This document shows positions 10,546-23,254 of a stretch of 64,000 bases of DNA, in pieces. How positions within the stretch are numbered: the first letter of the stretch is position 1; each line of letters starts with the position of its first letter. Position numbers and translations under genes: made by a program. The stretch comes from Lepas anatifera (taxonomy: Eukaryota > Arthropoda > Thecostraca > Lepadidae), in contig JAOTON010002234.1 in the NCBI GenBank assembly GCA_034440635.1, positions 969,001-1,033,000 of the forward strand, written 5' to 3'. The notes beneath the pieces were generated by a model, which was given only the letters and a program-made list of their open reading frames with translations, was not told where the DNA came from and made no database searches.

Positions 10546-11267
10546 TGTGGCTCACAACAAAAAGCAAGAGACCAGTGGTTCCCAGCAGCAATTTCCAGTT
10601 TTGTGGGAACATTTGCACTGGTCCACCACCCCCCACCCGCGCTCAGTAAAATTTTCCTCGATTGGCTAGGAGCAGATCCTCTATCCAACTTATTTCATAA
10701 GTCTACACCTTTGGTTCAGGTATCATATTTTGAGAACAGTGGTCATAAGATGGAGTCAAAATACAATGGCAGTAGCTCAATGTAAGCTGGATATAACATT
10801 TTCTATCATTTTAGGCCACAAGGAAATTGTACCTTAGAGGAAAATAATGAACGTGATTTTCATTATTGTATAACAATAATGGTTACGGCCAGACAAGACA
10901 ATTGTAACTTCCTCAAGCAAGTTGTACACAGCCCTGTCATCAGGAGACGTGGGCGGCGACTGCTTTGTATCCCCGGTCCAGTCATCAGTTAGAGTCTCTC
11001 TGACCGCCGCATCTTTGACATGACTGCTCGTGCGCCACTCGTCACAGGAATGAAGCACATCAGTCTCATGCTGTTGTCTACGCAATAACAGAGCAAAAAC
11101 ACGAGCAGGACCATGTGACTGCGTACTTATTCGGAGGTTTACCTATGCTGAAGAATGCAAAATCAGAGCATAAAAATGCCCAGCGACATTTTAAGTTGCA
11201 ACTTAAAACACAGCTACGTCGGTGTCACGTGCTATCCGAAAACAGCAGCAGCGGACTGCATCTCAGC
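10546..11267. other. No recognisable feature
   Basis: No family or repeat recognised. A long plus-strand frame (11115-11711) begins here, but it runs through the tandem repeat at 11268-11440 and has Ser/Pro/Thr-rich composition with no domain, so I do not call it a gene. Confidence 0.4.
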
Positions 11268-11440
11268 ATCAGCGGCAACAGGCTCTCCCCAGTGTCAGTG
11301 ACTTCACAGCACCAGCGGCAACAGGCTCTCCCCAGTGCCAGTGACTTCCACAACACTGGCGGAAGTAGGCTCTCCCCAGTGCCAGTGACTTCCACAGCAC
11401 TGGCGGCAATAGGCTCTCCCCCAGTGTCAGTAGATTCAGC
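11268..11440 (+). repeat. Tandem repeat, about 43-bp unit, four copies
   Basis: Four imperfect units, each containing GGCTCTCCCCAGTG followed by CAGTGACTTC and ending near a CAGCAC or CAACAC block. The unit length is not a multiple of three in all copies, which argues against a selected protein repeat. Confidence 0.7.
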
Positions 11441-12040
11441 AACGCCTGTGACAATGGGAACCCTCAGCGTTGCGCCGTCAGATAGTTGCTATCGCTCCCC
11501 CACTCCATGCCCTGCAGAGACCGGCAGCCCCAGCTCCAGTATCGCTGCTGCAGGACTCGTCAGCACTGCTCCGAGAGCTGCGACTCAGCAGAGTCTGCAG
11601 CGTCAGCTCCGTAGCCTGTGCAGGAGCTGCAGCTCAGGTACAGTGCCGGCGGCACGCGCTGACAGGGGTCAAACGGGGATAGGTACCCCAGCTAGAGTTC
11701 GATTGAGATGAAACAGAGTTACGACGTGGTAAAAACTTTGTGTGGAGGTCAATACATGATATGACATGACATGACAAAACGAGTTCATGGCAAACCGTCA
11801 TGATACACTTCAAATCTGAAATATTAAAGGATCTGGTTAGCATCCTCCAACTGCATACAATTCAGCAAATGAAGCTCTGAGCGAGCACGTACATACATAC
11901 GCATTGCATACAGCCACTGTAGATGCAAAGTACAACAAACCTTCTGTCTGGTGTTCTGTTGTAAGCACTATGATGTTCCAGTCATCAGCTAGTTTTACAT
12001 TTGTGGCCGTTCATCGCGTGAGCAGACGAGTAAAAGGTAA
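11441..12040. other. No recognisable gene
   Basis: GC-rich at first (CAGCAG/CTGCAG-rich near 11550-11650), then A/T-rich. No domain recognised. Confidence 0.4.
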
Positions 12041-12041
12041 A

Positions 12042-12043
<2 letters not shown>

Positions 12044-12075
<32 letters not shown>

Positions 12076-12290
12076 GTGAGTGAGTGAGTGAGTGAGTGAG
12101 TGAGTGAGTGAGTGAGTGAGTGAGTGAGTGAGTGAGTGAGTGAGTGAGTGAGTGAGTGAGTGAGTGAGTGAGTGAGTGAGTGAGTGAGTGAGAGAGAGAG
12201 AGAGTGCGAGCGAGCAGAGAGAGAGAGAGTGCGAGCGAGCGAGAGAGAGAGAGAGAGGCGGGAGAGAGAGAGGGGGAGAGAGAGAGGGGA
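12044..12290. repeat. Compound microsatellite (GA)n-(GTGA)n-(GA)n
   Basis: A GA run, then about 30 GTGA units from roughly 12071 to 12190, then GA runs interrupted by GCGAGCGAG. The minus-strand frames covering it (Ser/Leu/Thr/His-rich) are artefacts of the repeat. Confidence 0.95.
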
Positions 12291-14264
12291 CACATATAGA
12301 GGAAATAGAAATCGAAGTTTCACGAGGTGAACATTGAATGACGGGTTAGACGCCCATGTCACAATGAAAGTCTGCTCTACGAGATGTTTTCACAAATTAA
12401 ATGCCGGTGTAAATGGCAGTCTCGTGGTTCGGCCTCAGTAGTGGGTGCCCACAGAGCTCACCATTGCAGAAATTATAGGAGGTCCCTGGAAAACTGCACC
12501 CAGGCTCGACATACTGCAAGTTTTATAAATGGTGAAACGCATCCTCTATAATACGAGATGAATTCCAAATACTGCACATAAACTGGTCAATTTTTTGTTT
12601 CATTCTTTATTCCGATGTTTTTAGTTTTTCCTTAAGCCACCTGACCTGCTGGTCCCGTTCTTGACGAGCTCTAAACATGAATACTTAAACCCAAACTTCG
12701 CCAGGTACAAACTACCATTGTGTCGCCCAATGAGTATCAAGTCGTGTCTCAAACAGGGCCACTTAGGTGAAGTCTGCCACTTTACTCGGAAGCGCGTTCC
12801 AGTCCCTTAGCACTCGCCAGCTGAAGGTGTTGTGGCGAACCGCTGAAACAGCCTACGGCTTCAACAGTTCTACCGGTGGCCTCGAGCACAGAAGGATCCT
12901 GGTACACATCCCCGTGCAGTAGCTGAAACACCCGCACAATACCACGCCGCCGTCGGAGGTAGAAGAGAACGAGGAGGCGAGGACGGTATCCTTAAACAAA
13001 TATGTCAGACACAATCCATTGTCCACGCGAAAATTGAAATGTTGCTGATAGGCATTTTCCTTAATCCAGCGGAAACTTTTATAAGCCAGATTGACAACTT
13101 TGGTCAACTGTGATGTTTTGAAAATTGCCCACAAATACTAAAGAAAATAGTAACTTCATCGCTTCACTTGCCCATGACCTTTAAATTTAGAAAATATACA
13201 TTATCAACATAAGAAGTGCAGGGAATGATTCGATTTGCCGCAGACTCGACGAGGCGGAACCTTGTATCGGTATGATGAGAAAACACGTTCCAATTTTATC
13301 TATATCGATATTTTTACGGGGGGTGAGTGTCGCCTTGGCGTGAATGGACCATAAAAATGACTAGTTATTGCTTTCATTTTATCAACGGGCTGACGAAAAT
13401 TTTCTCTGACTGGATTCATTTCACAATTTTGCAGTACACCCTGCATCTGTTACACCGTACAATATTCAATCATTTATGTTTTCACGCTTACAGCGCGCTC
13501 ACAACGGCTGCAGTGTCAGCTTGGCGTCAGGGCCTCTTACATGCCAGCATTCGCTTTGGATTGGACTGCAGAATGAATGCCTGAATCGTTCGCAGATTGG
13601 TTCAGATCGCCAGAAAATCTGTATAATCTGCAGCCTAGTATGGGTTTGGTAACTTCGGCCCGGCTTGGCTTGTATCAGCATGTCCATGGCTGTGACGCAC
13701 TCCACGGCAGGTTCAGCGGAGCGGCGCCCTGAAGATGCGGGATCTGAAGAGGTTCGGCTGCTCCACAGGCGGTCTTCAGGGCCGTCAGTCGGGCGTGGGA
13801 CAAAAAAGCAGTTCCGGCGGCCGATAATTGCTCACTACGCCCGGAAACTGCTCATTAGGGCAGTGCCCAGAACCGAAGACAGAACATCTGGCCACTGCCT
13901 CACTGGCGGATCACGGGATGGAAAATTGGGAAGTCCTACCCAAAAGCCCAGAAGTGGCCATTACCATGCACATTACCTTGCAAAAAAGGACGAATATACG
14001 AAGGAATTTGGTGAGCAGAAACATTCTTTCCTCTAGTGCCGACAAAAGTGTGTACTCATCCGCTTATCTTGTCCTTGACCAGGATTCCCCTAATTTGGAG
14101 GCTGGGTCCGCCAGCGCACCACCCCCTCCCTCCTCTTTGCTCACCAAAATTCATCAAAGGTAAGATAGCGTATCACAGGGTATGCCCCAATACCGTAGAG
14201 CAATCATAACGAATTGTAATGATACAGCAGTGTTACAAGTCGTTGCACCACTCGATAGAATCCG
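12291..14264. other. No recognisable gene
   Basis: Several short frames exist on both strands (for example 12853-13134 minus, 13665-14036 plus) without recognisable domains. No repeat shared with the rest of the window was noticed. Confidence 0.4.
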
Positions 14265-14390
14265 ACTCCAGCTGAGCGAGCCACGAGCCCCTCCGCGCGC
14301 GACAAGAACCCGGCCCGGCAGCGTCAGCCCCCGCACCGCTCCTGGACCGTTCTTATGGCACTGGCACGTGCTCAGGGTCGCCAGGACGGG
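14265..14390 (+). repeat. GC-rich dispersed repeat R2, copy 1
   Basis: CTCCAGCTGAGCGAGCCACG begins a block of about 120 bp with internal CCGCGCGC and a late GGCACTGGCACGTGC segment. The same order of motifs is seen at 28835-28985 and 51885-52012. Element class unknown. Confidence 0.5.
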
Positions 14391-15184
14391 ATGCTTCTAA
14401 TCAGAAGGCAGAATTTGTTTTGGCCGAATGATTCTGCGAGGGTAAAGCGGTGTAACTATGCAAAGAGGAGAGCAAGAGAGCGAAAGGGAAAATCCTAATG
14501 AGCGAGCTTCTATGATCTGTACTCATTATAGCTCCGTCTAAGAAAAAGGAACACCCAATTACTGTTCATCACAATCGTGTAGTGAAGAGACCACAAATGT
14601 CTCACATTCTTACAAATGGATGCCTAGCTAAAAGAGGCAGTATTTCTGGAGCCAAACACATTGGCCTAACACGTTTTTATGACTACTTCTATTATCGCAG
14701 CCGGGTGAAAATTGAATCAAACAAGAATCACGCCATGAAGACGCATGTCTCCAAGTGGTTTAGCTACCATAGGGTTAGGAAGGCCAGTACGTCAAACACT
14801 AAATTCAAATACTGTAATCAAGTAAGATCATGTGTGGGTTGTCCCTCGCATCAAAAACATATATCATCCATCATGATGTATTATTAAGAAAAGAGCTTTT
14901 ATACTTTGTGATTTTTCCTGGCAAGATTCATCGTAATTTTTTGACATGTTTAGACGAAGTTGACAGTTTAGATATAATTATTCGGCCCTTCTGCTCTTTT
15001 TCTTTAGGTGGTCTCATCCCTATCAGAGTTTCTGAAGTAAAGAAACAGTTCTGGTAATTACATATATAGACACCTACGGAAATAGTTCCACACGGTATCC
15101 ACAACAATGGATGCTGAACAGACGGTTTCATTGGCTCCTGTGCCCAACCGTTGCGCCTTGTTCGACCGGTGCGGTCTCCAGCCA
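14391..15184. other. No recognisable gene
   Basis: A/T-rich sequence with a 101-codon plus-strand frame (14582-14887) that has no recognisable domain. Confidence 0.4.
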
Positions 15185-16111
15185 CTAACCTCGCCCCACC
15201 GGCCATATCCCTAGGTTTTTCCGATAGCAAAAACGACGAGGCGCAGACCGCGGTTAGCTCTACCCTCACTGCATCATTTTCCCACATCCCTGAAATTTTT
15301 ACCGGGTCACCAGGTCAGTCCCAGACGAGGTCAACCAAGGTCACCTCACTTCACCTTTAGAGCTCTGTAGAGCTACATTTCAAAGTCGATCGATTTGAAA
15401 CTTCCTACACTTCTAACCCTCCAGGATCTAAAGTGTATATCCGGATTTTTCGATTTTTGCCTAGGTCGTCACGAGGCGACCTCTCCCATTGGAAAAGCAT
15501 GGGAAAAGTTGTTTCATGATATAAAAGCCACAAAATGATTGCAAATACTCAGACTGCTCAGAACAACGTTTTGACACCTTTCACGGATCCCAGGGTCATA
15601 TGTGCCCTTTGACTTTTCAAGGTCATCCAAGTCACCAGAGGTCAAACAGTATTTTGACAATAGCGTTTGACCTAATTGAGCTGCAATGAAACAAACACCA
15701 TGTGTTTGTTTGTCACTGGTTTCATTTGATATACGGCAAGTCACTTTTGACCTTTCGTGACCTCAGGTCATACTAGGTCACGAGTGACCTCTAGTCAAAC
15801 CACTGGCGGAGGTTTTCTTCCACATAGCGGAAAAGTATGGCAATTTGTATAAATGTACTTTACCAGGCCTCAATAGCTCTAATGACATAAGAGTTATGCC
15901 CAGTTTGCTTAATCATTGCATATTTGAGTGAAAATAGCCGATCTTCACCTAATTTGACCTCTAGGTCAAACCATTGACCTGAGCAATAAAACATTGAAGT
16001 ACTTACTGAATTCACAGCTTTCTATTGACTTTGCGATTTGCGCTAACGCCCATATTTTGAGTTGAGGGGGCCATCATGCCCCCGGTGGGGCAAGTGCGCC
16101 GACCGGGTTAA
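15185..16111 (+). mobile_element. TTAA element T3, older copy (927 bp)
   Basis: Collinear over its whole length with 48645-49481: shared CGACGAGGCGCAG, CATCCCTGAAATTTTTACC, GTCGATCGATTTGAAACTTC, GATATAAAAGCCACAAAATG and TTTGACCTAATTGAGCTG. The left end is CTAACCTCGCCCCACCGG (TTAA decayed to CTAA) and the right end is CCCGGTGGGG followed by CGGGTTAA. The GGGGGCCATCATGCCCCC palindrome lies inside the right end. It is rich in AGGTCA half-sites. No transposase is visible. Confidence 0.75.
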
Positions 16112-16221
16112 ACCCACGTGCCCCATCTCCAACGTTGGCAGCAGCAGGATGACCTAAGAAACAAGCTCCTGCTCTGCCGCAGATAAGCCTGCGAATCACC
16201 GCCAACACATCTTGTGAAACG

Positions 16222-16420
16222 AGGGTTAACCAGGGACAGCCGTCACGGGCCGTCGCGGTCGTCAGCCGTCGCCAGCATCTGCGAGCTGACGGTGCGTCCA
16301 CTCGTGCCACTTTCGCGCCCTATTTTTGGCGCCTGTCCCCAGTCAGTCGCCACGGCCACAGCTGTCGCCAGGATCTCATCACGGGCTGAGATGTTCACAA
16401 AATAGCAACTCACAGACGCG
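16222..16420 (+). repeat. GC-rich dispersed repeat R3, copy 1
   Basis: AGGGACAGCCG, then CGCC-rich sequence, TATTTTTGGCGC, CCTGTCC, AGCCGT/AGCCGC-type blocks and CAACTCACA occur in the same order at 46492-46690. About 200 bp, diverged. Class unknown. Confidence 0.5.
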
Positions 16421-19400
16421 ACAGAAATGCCACATGCAGGTATAAGCAGGCCGGTATTTCAGCAATGGCTCTGACCAGATTTAGGTATGCTCAGTCCACA
16501 GCGTAGGACATCATTGTAATAAAGCATGTTGTTGTAATAGGCCCAACAAAAAACGTACTACGGCTCTGACATGTTGCAAGTATTATGTTAGGTATATATA
16601 GCTGAAATCTGTGACAAATTAGTATTGCTACGTAATGTTTTGCTTGCTAGCAAAAGCTGAATTATCGTCTTTCGCGGTTGCTTAATTCCTAAAAAGACTT
16701 GCTTTTGATATTTGTGCATGTTTGTACCTACAATTACATAGCTGCACAAATAGGAGGGAAGCCTTCAGCTGCTTCGACTCCTCGGCCGAATAGAAAGACA
16801 GATCCGAAAGCACGTTTGCATTGTTGCCCTTTGCCCTTGGTTCTGGCCGCACAACGCGCGGGATTATTTGAATACCAATATCGTATCTCATATTGATAGG
16901 GACCTGCCATCTAAGAGCAACTATTGACCAGAACAAAATGCCAGAATCATTACTATTTCCCCAAATACCAGCTCTTACAACGCCGGCGGGCAATGTTTTC
17001 ACTTCTCTTGCTGGCAGCCCCAGACAGAGTCGTAGGCACTCGTCATTGTCAGTCTAAGATTCTGTTCCGGTATGACTGCACTCAATTCGTGACTTAGCGG
17101 TCCAGAGCCATTGCATATTCACCGCATCGCACCTACCCCGCGCCGTATTCAATCATCCGCCACAAAAACTCCACATAGCCCGGACGATAAACGGAGACTC
17201 TGGCTGGAGGCATGGTCACACTCCACTATGAGTACTCTGAAAAGAAACCAACACCGGCACGGACCTGCCTCCTCACAAAGGAAGTCGCCCAGAGGCACCA
17301 TTTCCATTTACCCGGGCCTGTTCAATGGCCAGGCGATATTTCACGGCGTCTTGATCTGGTGGCAGCGAGCCGCCAATTTGGGCTGCCCGGTCTCTTTCAC
17401 TCTGAGGGCGTCACTGAAGACAGGAATGACAGATGAGGTTTAAATAGTCAGTGGTTCGACCATTAAAGCACTGAATAGATGAATGGCGTAGGGGAGCAAA
17501 GTGCAGCGAAATCGACTGGATGCACTTCGCTAAGCCCTTACGACCACAAAATCAGCCGGCGGGAGTTGCATCGTCTGGGAAAGAGTTGATGAAGGCATCC
17601 GGTTTTCTACCAGAGAAACAAAGCGATGTGGGCGTTTCTGAAATGTTGGCTTCATGTCTAGACCAAAGCTACTGGGTCAGTCATGAAATAGTAGTATTTA
17701 GCCACACAAGGGCAAAAGGCCAGGACAAAAATGCAAAGAGGAGCCCTTGCTAGATCTTTGAAATACCTATCGTGTCTCATTGGAAGTACAGCTTCATCGC
17801 CAAATTGCATGTGGCCTTGACCAAATTACACCGGAGCCTCCGATTTAGTTTCCAGTTTGATATTTATATTCTGTTCTATAAGGTCTGAAAATACAGTTTC
17901 AAATTTTTGTTTCACATTTCTTCATTCCTTTCTCCCTACCTGAACTCGAAGTGCAACATATTAGGCTTTACGGCGGAAACTTTGGGCGTCGTCCGTGAAT
18001 GAGAACACCATCCATGGTGTCACCCCTGTTTCTCTGCGTGGTGAGACAGCGGCATTCCCCGCTACCGGTCCACCCAGGGCAAGGAATATGCAAATGCCTG
18101 GCGTGCAGTCACTCGTTACGTTCCAATGAATGGTTGAGAATCCGGTTTGGGTCCAGGCGGCTGGAAACAGCTCGCTTCTGGCGGGTGCGGTGGTCTCATC
18201 ATGATTGTTATGTGCCACATGCAATGTTGCGACCGTAGAACTCTACAGCTTAGAGACACGAGAACTGCCTTGAAATGGAAATAACTAAGAGCAAGCAAAA
18301 GTGCCAAAGTATTGTTGATAATAATGGCAAGAGTAGAAGCCTGCAGTGCAGATAATACCAGGAACAATGAAGATACGAAAAGTCGAGACGTTATTGAATG
18401 AGGTCCGGTCATGTGAGAAAAAGTGCAAACTCGAATCCTTTTAGAGGATGAGGCCAATGTAACAACTGCGTTATCACTTCTAATTATTTTTAGTGAACAC
18501 CACAGAAAGGGAGTGGTGGTCGACGGATCTGGGGTTTTATTGCTGGAGGATCCAAAACACCACCTGAAGGCTCTTTTGTGAGTTTCATGGGGCAATTTGC
18601 CGCAGAGAGTTTTTAAGGGGTATGTGTTTTAAATGGTGGGCATGGGGCGCGCCAGCAGAACGTGGCCTAGTCTATACACGTTCTCAAACGCACCACAATG
18701 TCACACACAATTTCGTGTCCCTGACGTCATTGGTTTGGATTGCACAGCGTTCCAATCAACGTTGTACTAAACTGATGTTGGACATGGTGCCAGAGCGACC
18801 GCACTACTCAAATTGCGATATGCTTTATTTTAGGTGGGTATCTCAAGTCTCATTAGCAAGTAGAAGATCCAAGATAGAAGGGCGCCACTTTTTGGAGAGG
18901 AATGGTAACAGTTGAACGGGGGTTCGCGGGCGAAAGAAGAAAGTGGCGAACAGAATGGAGAGGCGCCCTACAGCAGTTAAGATGTGTCCGTTATAGGCTG
19001 AGTACCAAAAACAGCCACTTTCGAAAGTCAGCTATAAACCCCCGTGCCATACAGTTTTGACGTAGAGCAAACGTTTGCCTGCCCATGACAGGCACCTTCG
19101 GCGTGCTGAACATGGGTAGGGGTGTCTCTAGGGACCCGAGTGGGAGCAATCGCCATCTTCGCCCGGCTCATTTGACCTTTTTTTTAACCCAACCCATTTA
19201 AAGGTAGGCAGGAGTGCCCTTCCGTACCCATGCGACCAACTACAAATTTTCTAGTTGTAAATTTGGGACATGTATGTTAATATCTTAATTGAGGTCGCAC
19301 CACTCCCCGCTCCATTTATTCTAAAGTTGTTTACTGAGTATTTCCCAAGTCTCTCCCGAAAGAATAGTAGAACTAGTAACATTCAAGAGAAATTTGGTAC

Positions 19401-19549
19401 TCTAAGTTGGTATTAGTGGATTAAAGTTTTTCAGGGTTAAATAAGAAACTCATAAAAGAAAAAATTGGTCAGTCAATGGCTATGAGAAAACTAGGCAGCG
19501 AGATGAAAAGAATCACAAAAAAGAAAGTACTTGATAGCTTGATTTTTAC
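16421..19549. other. No recognisable gene or repeat
   Basis: Contains several short frames on both strands (longest 18116-18595 minus, 159 codons, hydrophobic in the middle but with no family I recognise). If the exon at 19550-19840 is real, its downstream exons on the minus strand would lie here; I could not identify them. Confidence 0.4.
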
Positions 19550-19840
19550 CTGAATCCATTTACTATTGATTCCCTCCTGGGATCGATATTGGTTCCTAAA
19601 ATGTTTTCTGATAATTTTCTTTAATGTATATTTCTGCAATGGAACATCATCAAGATTTGGAAAATCGGACATATTATCTGTTCCACGCTGTTGGGCTGAA
19701 CATGATATTGAAAATGATCTGTAGTTCGATGTTGCTAAAGGAACATGAAAATGTTGTACTAGGCGAGTGTTTGCGGACGATGATATTGAAAGAGTGATGA
19801 GATGGCAAATGGTAGTGATTGACTTAAAATTTTGATAGAA
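19550..19840 (-). CDS. Candidate host coding exon, function unknown
   Basis: A 97-codon stop-free frame on the minus strand ending at CAG|GTAAAAAT (19550/19549), a good match to a splice donor. The frame runs upstream of the first internal Met (19672) to a stop just above 19840; TTTTAAG ending near 19823 is a weak possible acceptor. The predicted peptide has a Ser/Arg segment around YRSFSIS that resembles a mitochondrial presequence cleavage region, followed by an acidic FPNLDD stretch and a Lys/Arg-rich KKIIRKHFRNQYR helix. It is not within any repeat I detected. Family not recognised; a chance frame in A/T-rich DNA remains quite possible. Confidence 0.3.
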
Positions 19841-19850
19841 TTAAAATTTT

Positions 19851-20979
19851 CTGTTCAGTAATAATATCATTGAGTTTTAACAAGTTCGTTCAAAAAGTCC
19901 ATTTGTTGGATGGTAAAAGGTTTCTTCTAATTATTCGAACTGCCCTTTTTGAAGTTTCATTAGCTTATCTAATGCTCTAAGTGCAGACAGAGAAAGAAGG
20001 AGAAGTGCAGGGTTTGGGGGATGGCAGAGGAAGGCTGAGCGGTCACAGTCCTGCGGAGGCGCCGCCCAGCCGTGCCTCATCAGAAGCCTCCGCGTTGCTT
20101 ACCTCTCTCATTCGCCGAGTTCTCACGGGCCCGGGATGCCCCGTTCGTAATCGCCGCTTCCTGTGGTCCGTGCTGGGAACGCCACCGCGTGATTGTGAGA
20201 AAGCACGGCCCGACTGACCGGCGAAACATCGCTAAATGATCGCCAAAACAGACGCGTGAGCAATGATGCCCGCTGGCTGTGGGGCTCTTGTATAGACTCA
20301 GTGCATACTTGTGTCATTAATAAATGAACATGGCATGAGTTTTAGAAAGGAATTTTACACCGATCGCAATGTTCAGCAACTCACGATCTTTTTTCCAGAC
20401 ATTCCAGGAGCATATCCATTGCACGGATATGGTGTGGGCAAGTGCTCTCCGGATCTGTAAAAGCATGGTGACGGTACCAGTTAGGTACAACACTTTTGGC
20501 TGCCAAATTGATTAGAAAGGGCACTAAAACTCGCGGAATTTGGTGAAAATTCATATATTCTCAAATCCCGTCCCTTTACATTTTAAGTGTTTATAAAGTT
20601 ATGTAATGCTCACATATTATTGTGTAAGTCGTCTTTAGCCCATTGAACATTTGAAAAAACAGCATTGGTCTCTTCTGCTAGGTTTGCTCCTCCTGCTAGA
20701 AATTGTGAGAATTTTTGTCGGTGGTAAGTGCCCAAAAAGAGGCAGTTTAGGACAATTTAGAATGAATCGTTATTTTTGTAAACCCTTTGCCTATATAACA
20801 TTTATGCAAATTTCATGAAGTCGGGCATATACGCGGATTAACATATTTATACATTACATGTGTGTCTTGGAACTTGTCCATTTTTAGAGAACACATGGGT
20901 AAGACATCCATCTGGGTCCATTCCAAAAGTGTTGTTACAATGTGATGCTTGTACATACATGATAGCAATAATGGCGCAT
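19851..20979. other. No recognisable feature
   Basis: A GC-rich patch at 20030-20230 lies in otherwise A/T-rich sequence. No domain or repeat identified. Confidence 0.4.
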
Positions 20980-21450
20980 GCCAGAGTAGTTTGGAGAAGT
21001 GATTTACCGTAAGATATGTGTTAAACGCCCATTTCAAAGTGGAGCAAAATACCCATTCTAAATAGGCCCAAATTGTCTGGATCTGAACATTATGCACCCA
21101 ATCTGGAATACTTGTTGCATGTTTTTCATATTCTATATAAAAGAATAGGAAATATTGGACATGTATCGACTAATAATAATGTAAATTACACTCGCTGTGT
21201 GTGCAACATAATATGTGGTCGTAATATCTGTGCATCTTCTTTATTTCTGTTCCAGATCTTGACAAATCCGAATAATTGGCAGCATGAAATTGCATAATTC
21301 AGACGTCGTCAATTATAATGGATCACATTTCAGGATAATGAAGCTATATGGTATTTTCGAAGAGAATGGCAAAAATACCCAGCATAGGCGATGTTGGGGG
21401 AGCCCTAAACGAAGGACTTGCTATGAGGCAAAACAACGCCTTTAGATTCA
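20980..21450 (+). repeat. Dispersed repeat R4, copy 1
   Basis: Collinear with 55105-55600 in the same orientation: GTTTGGAGAAGTGATTTAC, GTGTTAAACGCCCATTTC, CTAAATAGGCC, GACTTCGT-like and ATTATAATGGAT, ending near AAACAACGCC. About 480 bp, clearly homologous but with many indels. The termini are not defined and the class is unknown. Confidence 0.65.
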
Positions 21451-23254
21451 CTTATACTTTACGATTATTGATACATTTTTCCCTAACGAGCCCATAATGC
21501 ATCAATGACTTGTAAATATGAGCCTAGCTTTTCCCGCACCTATTGAGACTCCATCCGCCTTTCAAAAAACCCCTGCAATTGTTTAAACCTGAGACTGGGT
21601 GTTTTTGGAAGACTTGCTCTAACACTAGCCATGCAATTTGCTTGGACTTCGTAGCAGAGCATTTTCCAAGAGGCCAAATATTTGTTCACAAAGAAGCAAA
21701 AACATAGTTACAGGGTGACACCAAAGTAACGAATGCACTTAAACATTTAGTTAAGGTTATATAAATGTTAAAATCATGCCTTTGGTATCTCGTCAAGAAA
21801 ACTTTATGGAAATTTTGAATCAACGTGAAGTATACATAAAACTTCACTCCAAAAAGCACACACTCATGACTGATATCTGGGAGCTCCGTGGGGTCTATCC
21901 AACAAAAGCCAGCCGAAACACTGCCCAGCAGTGCAGGGCCGCAGCTCACCTAGTTACCCCACCTGCTGCAGCAATGATAGATGATAGTGGAAATGCCCAT
22001 AAGCGTCGGAAGGGGGCAGGGCGACCTGCCCCCCCCGCCACTTTTTGGCCAAAAATTTCCTGATCTCAGTCAAAATCTGAGAAAACCGGACATTCTTATA
22101 ACCAGTCGCTGCGGAAGGCAACAAAGTGCCCAAACTCGAACAGTTTTAGGTCCTAACGTGGAAAGTTGTTTTATTAGTATTAGGTTGAAGCTTGACTGGA
22201 CAGTTGCAAAGCCCAAAACGTGGTCAGCAGCCCGGGCATAGCATCCATGGCATGCGGCTTCGAGAATAAAACTAGGCGCTTACCCGTCCCACCCCCCACC
22301 TCTACATCTGCAGCGTACGAGCCATAGCAGACACTGCAGCAGATGAACTGACACCAGCACCACAGCCGGAGGCAGTTTGACGGCACGCGCAGTAGCGACA
22401 GTGGCGCCACAGCCGGATGTGGGCCGGAAGCTGGCGGCGTGGTCAGGAAGGGCGCGCCCGACCGGCCCATTCAGCTGTCTGTTCCCAGGCGGGTGGCCGA
22501 CCGCCGCCGGAGGGAGCGACGCTGCTGTAAGGTGCAGGGGGCGTCAGCCGCTCCACGGCACCAGTCACGTGCCGCTGGGGCGTGGGCGGTGCTGACCACC
22601 AACACCGCAGTGTACGTGATGGGCCACCGACTGATATCTGCAGCCCCCTCTCGCCAAATCCGCCAGGTTCCTCTCAGCCATGACTTCATGTTTCAAGGGA
22701 GGAGCAACAAGCTGCAGCTTGAGTCACACAGGCTTTGCCATCGGTCGCAGAGCTTTAATGGTCGTGCGGCCCACACATGAGTCGGCCGTGCGGGTGGCCG
22801 CCAGCGGAAAATCGGCACATGCACAGGCGCAAAGAATCTATTATTCACAGTGTAATGACGATAACAGGTCGTGATTGTTTTCATAACGGTTCGAGGAGCA
22901 TCCCATCTGCATGATGGGTGTAAAAGTGGAACACCAAGCTCGCCGTGGCTGAGTTTGACCGGCCTGGAAACGCTCAAGGGACAGACATACACGACAGCTG
23001 ATGCCAACGTCTCACGGCCCAGAAGTCTTTGCATCATCGAGCATGGCGTGAAAAGGGTAGGGAGCAGTGAGCATATTCTTTTTTCGAAGTGAACACTTCT
23101 TATCCCGCTGCCGGGCCGTGTTAAAGAACCAGCGTTTGATCTCCAGCCAGCGGAACCAGAGCGATCGGTGTGAATAGTAGTTCAACATTATTGCACTTCA
23201 TAATAATTGTTGTGGTTTAAGGACGCAGGGTAAGCAAACTGCCAGGGTTTAACA
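21451..23254. other. No recognisable gene
   Basis: Includes a GC-rich tract at about 22380-22660. Overlapping frames on both strands in that tract lack domains. A GGGGGCAGGGCGACCTGCCCCC palindrome at about 22014 resembles the subterminal palindromes of the TTAA elements, but no matching end was found. Confidence 0.4.

Noticed and set aside
11115..11711. 198-codon plus-strand frame as a Ser/Pro-rich protein gene
   Set aside because: Runs through a 43-bp tandem repeat whose unit does not keep frame; no domain, no convincing start or splice context.
11985..12362. Ser/Leu/Thr/His-repeat protein on the minus strand
   Set aside because: Translation of the GTGA/GA microsatellite.
18116..18595. 159-codon minus-strand frame with a hydrophobic middle, as a membrane protein
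   Set aside because: No recognisable family; the hydrophobicity is explained by A/T-rich composition, and there is no supporting splice or homology signal.
22377..22780. GC-rich overlapping frames near 22.4-22.8 kb as exons
   Set aside because: Open on both strands with biased composition; no donor/acceptor pair or domain could be supported.
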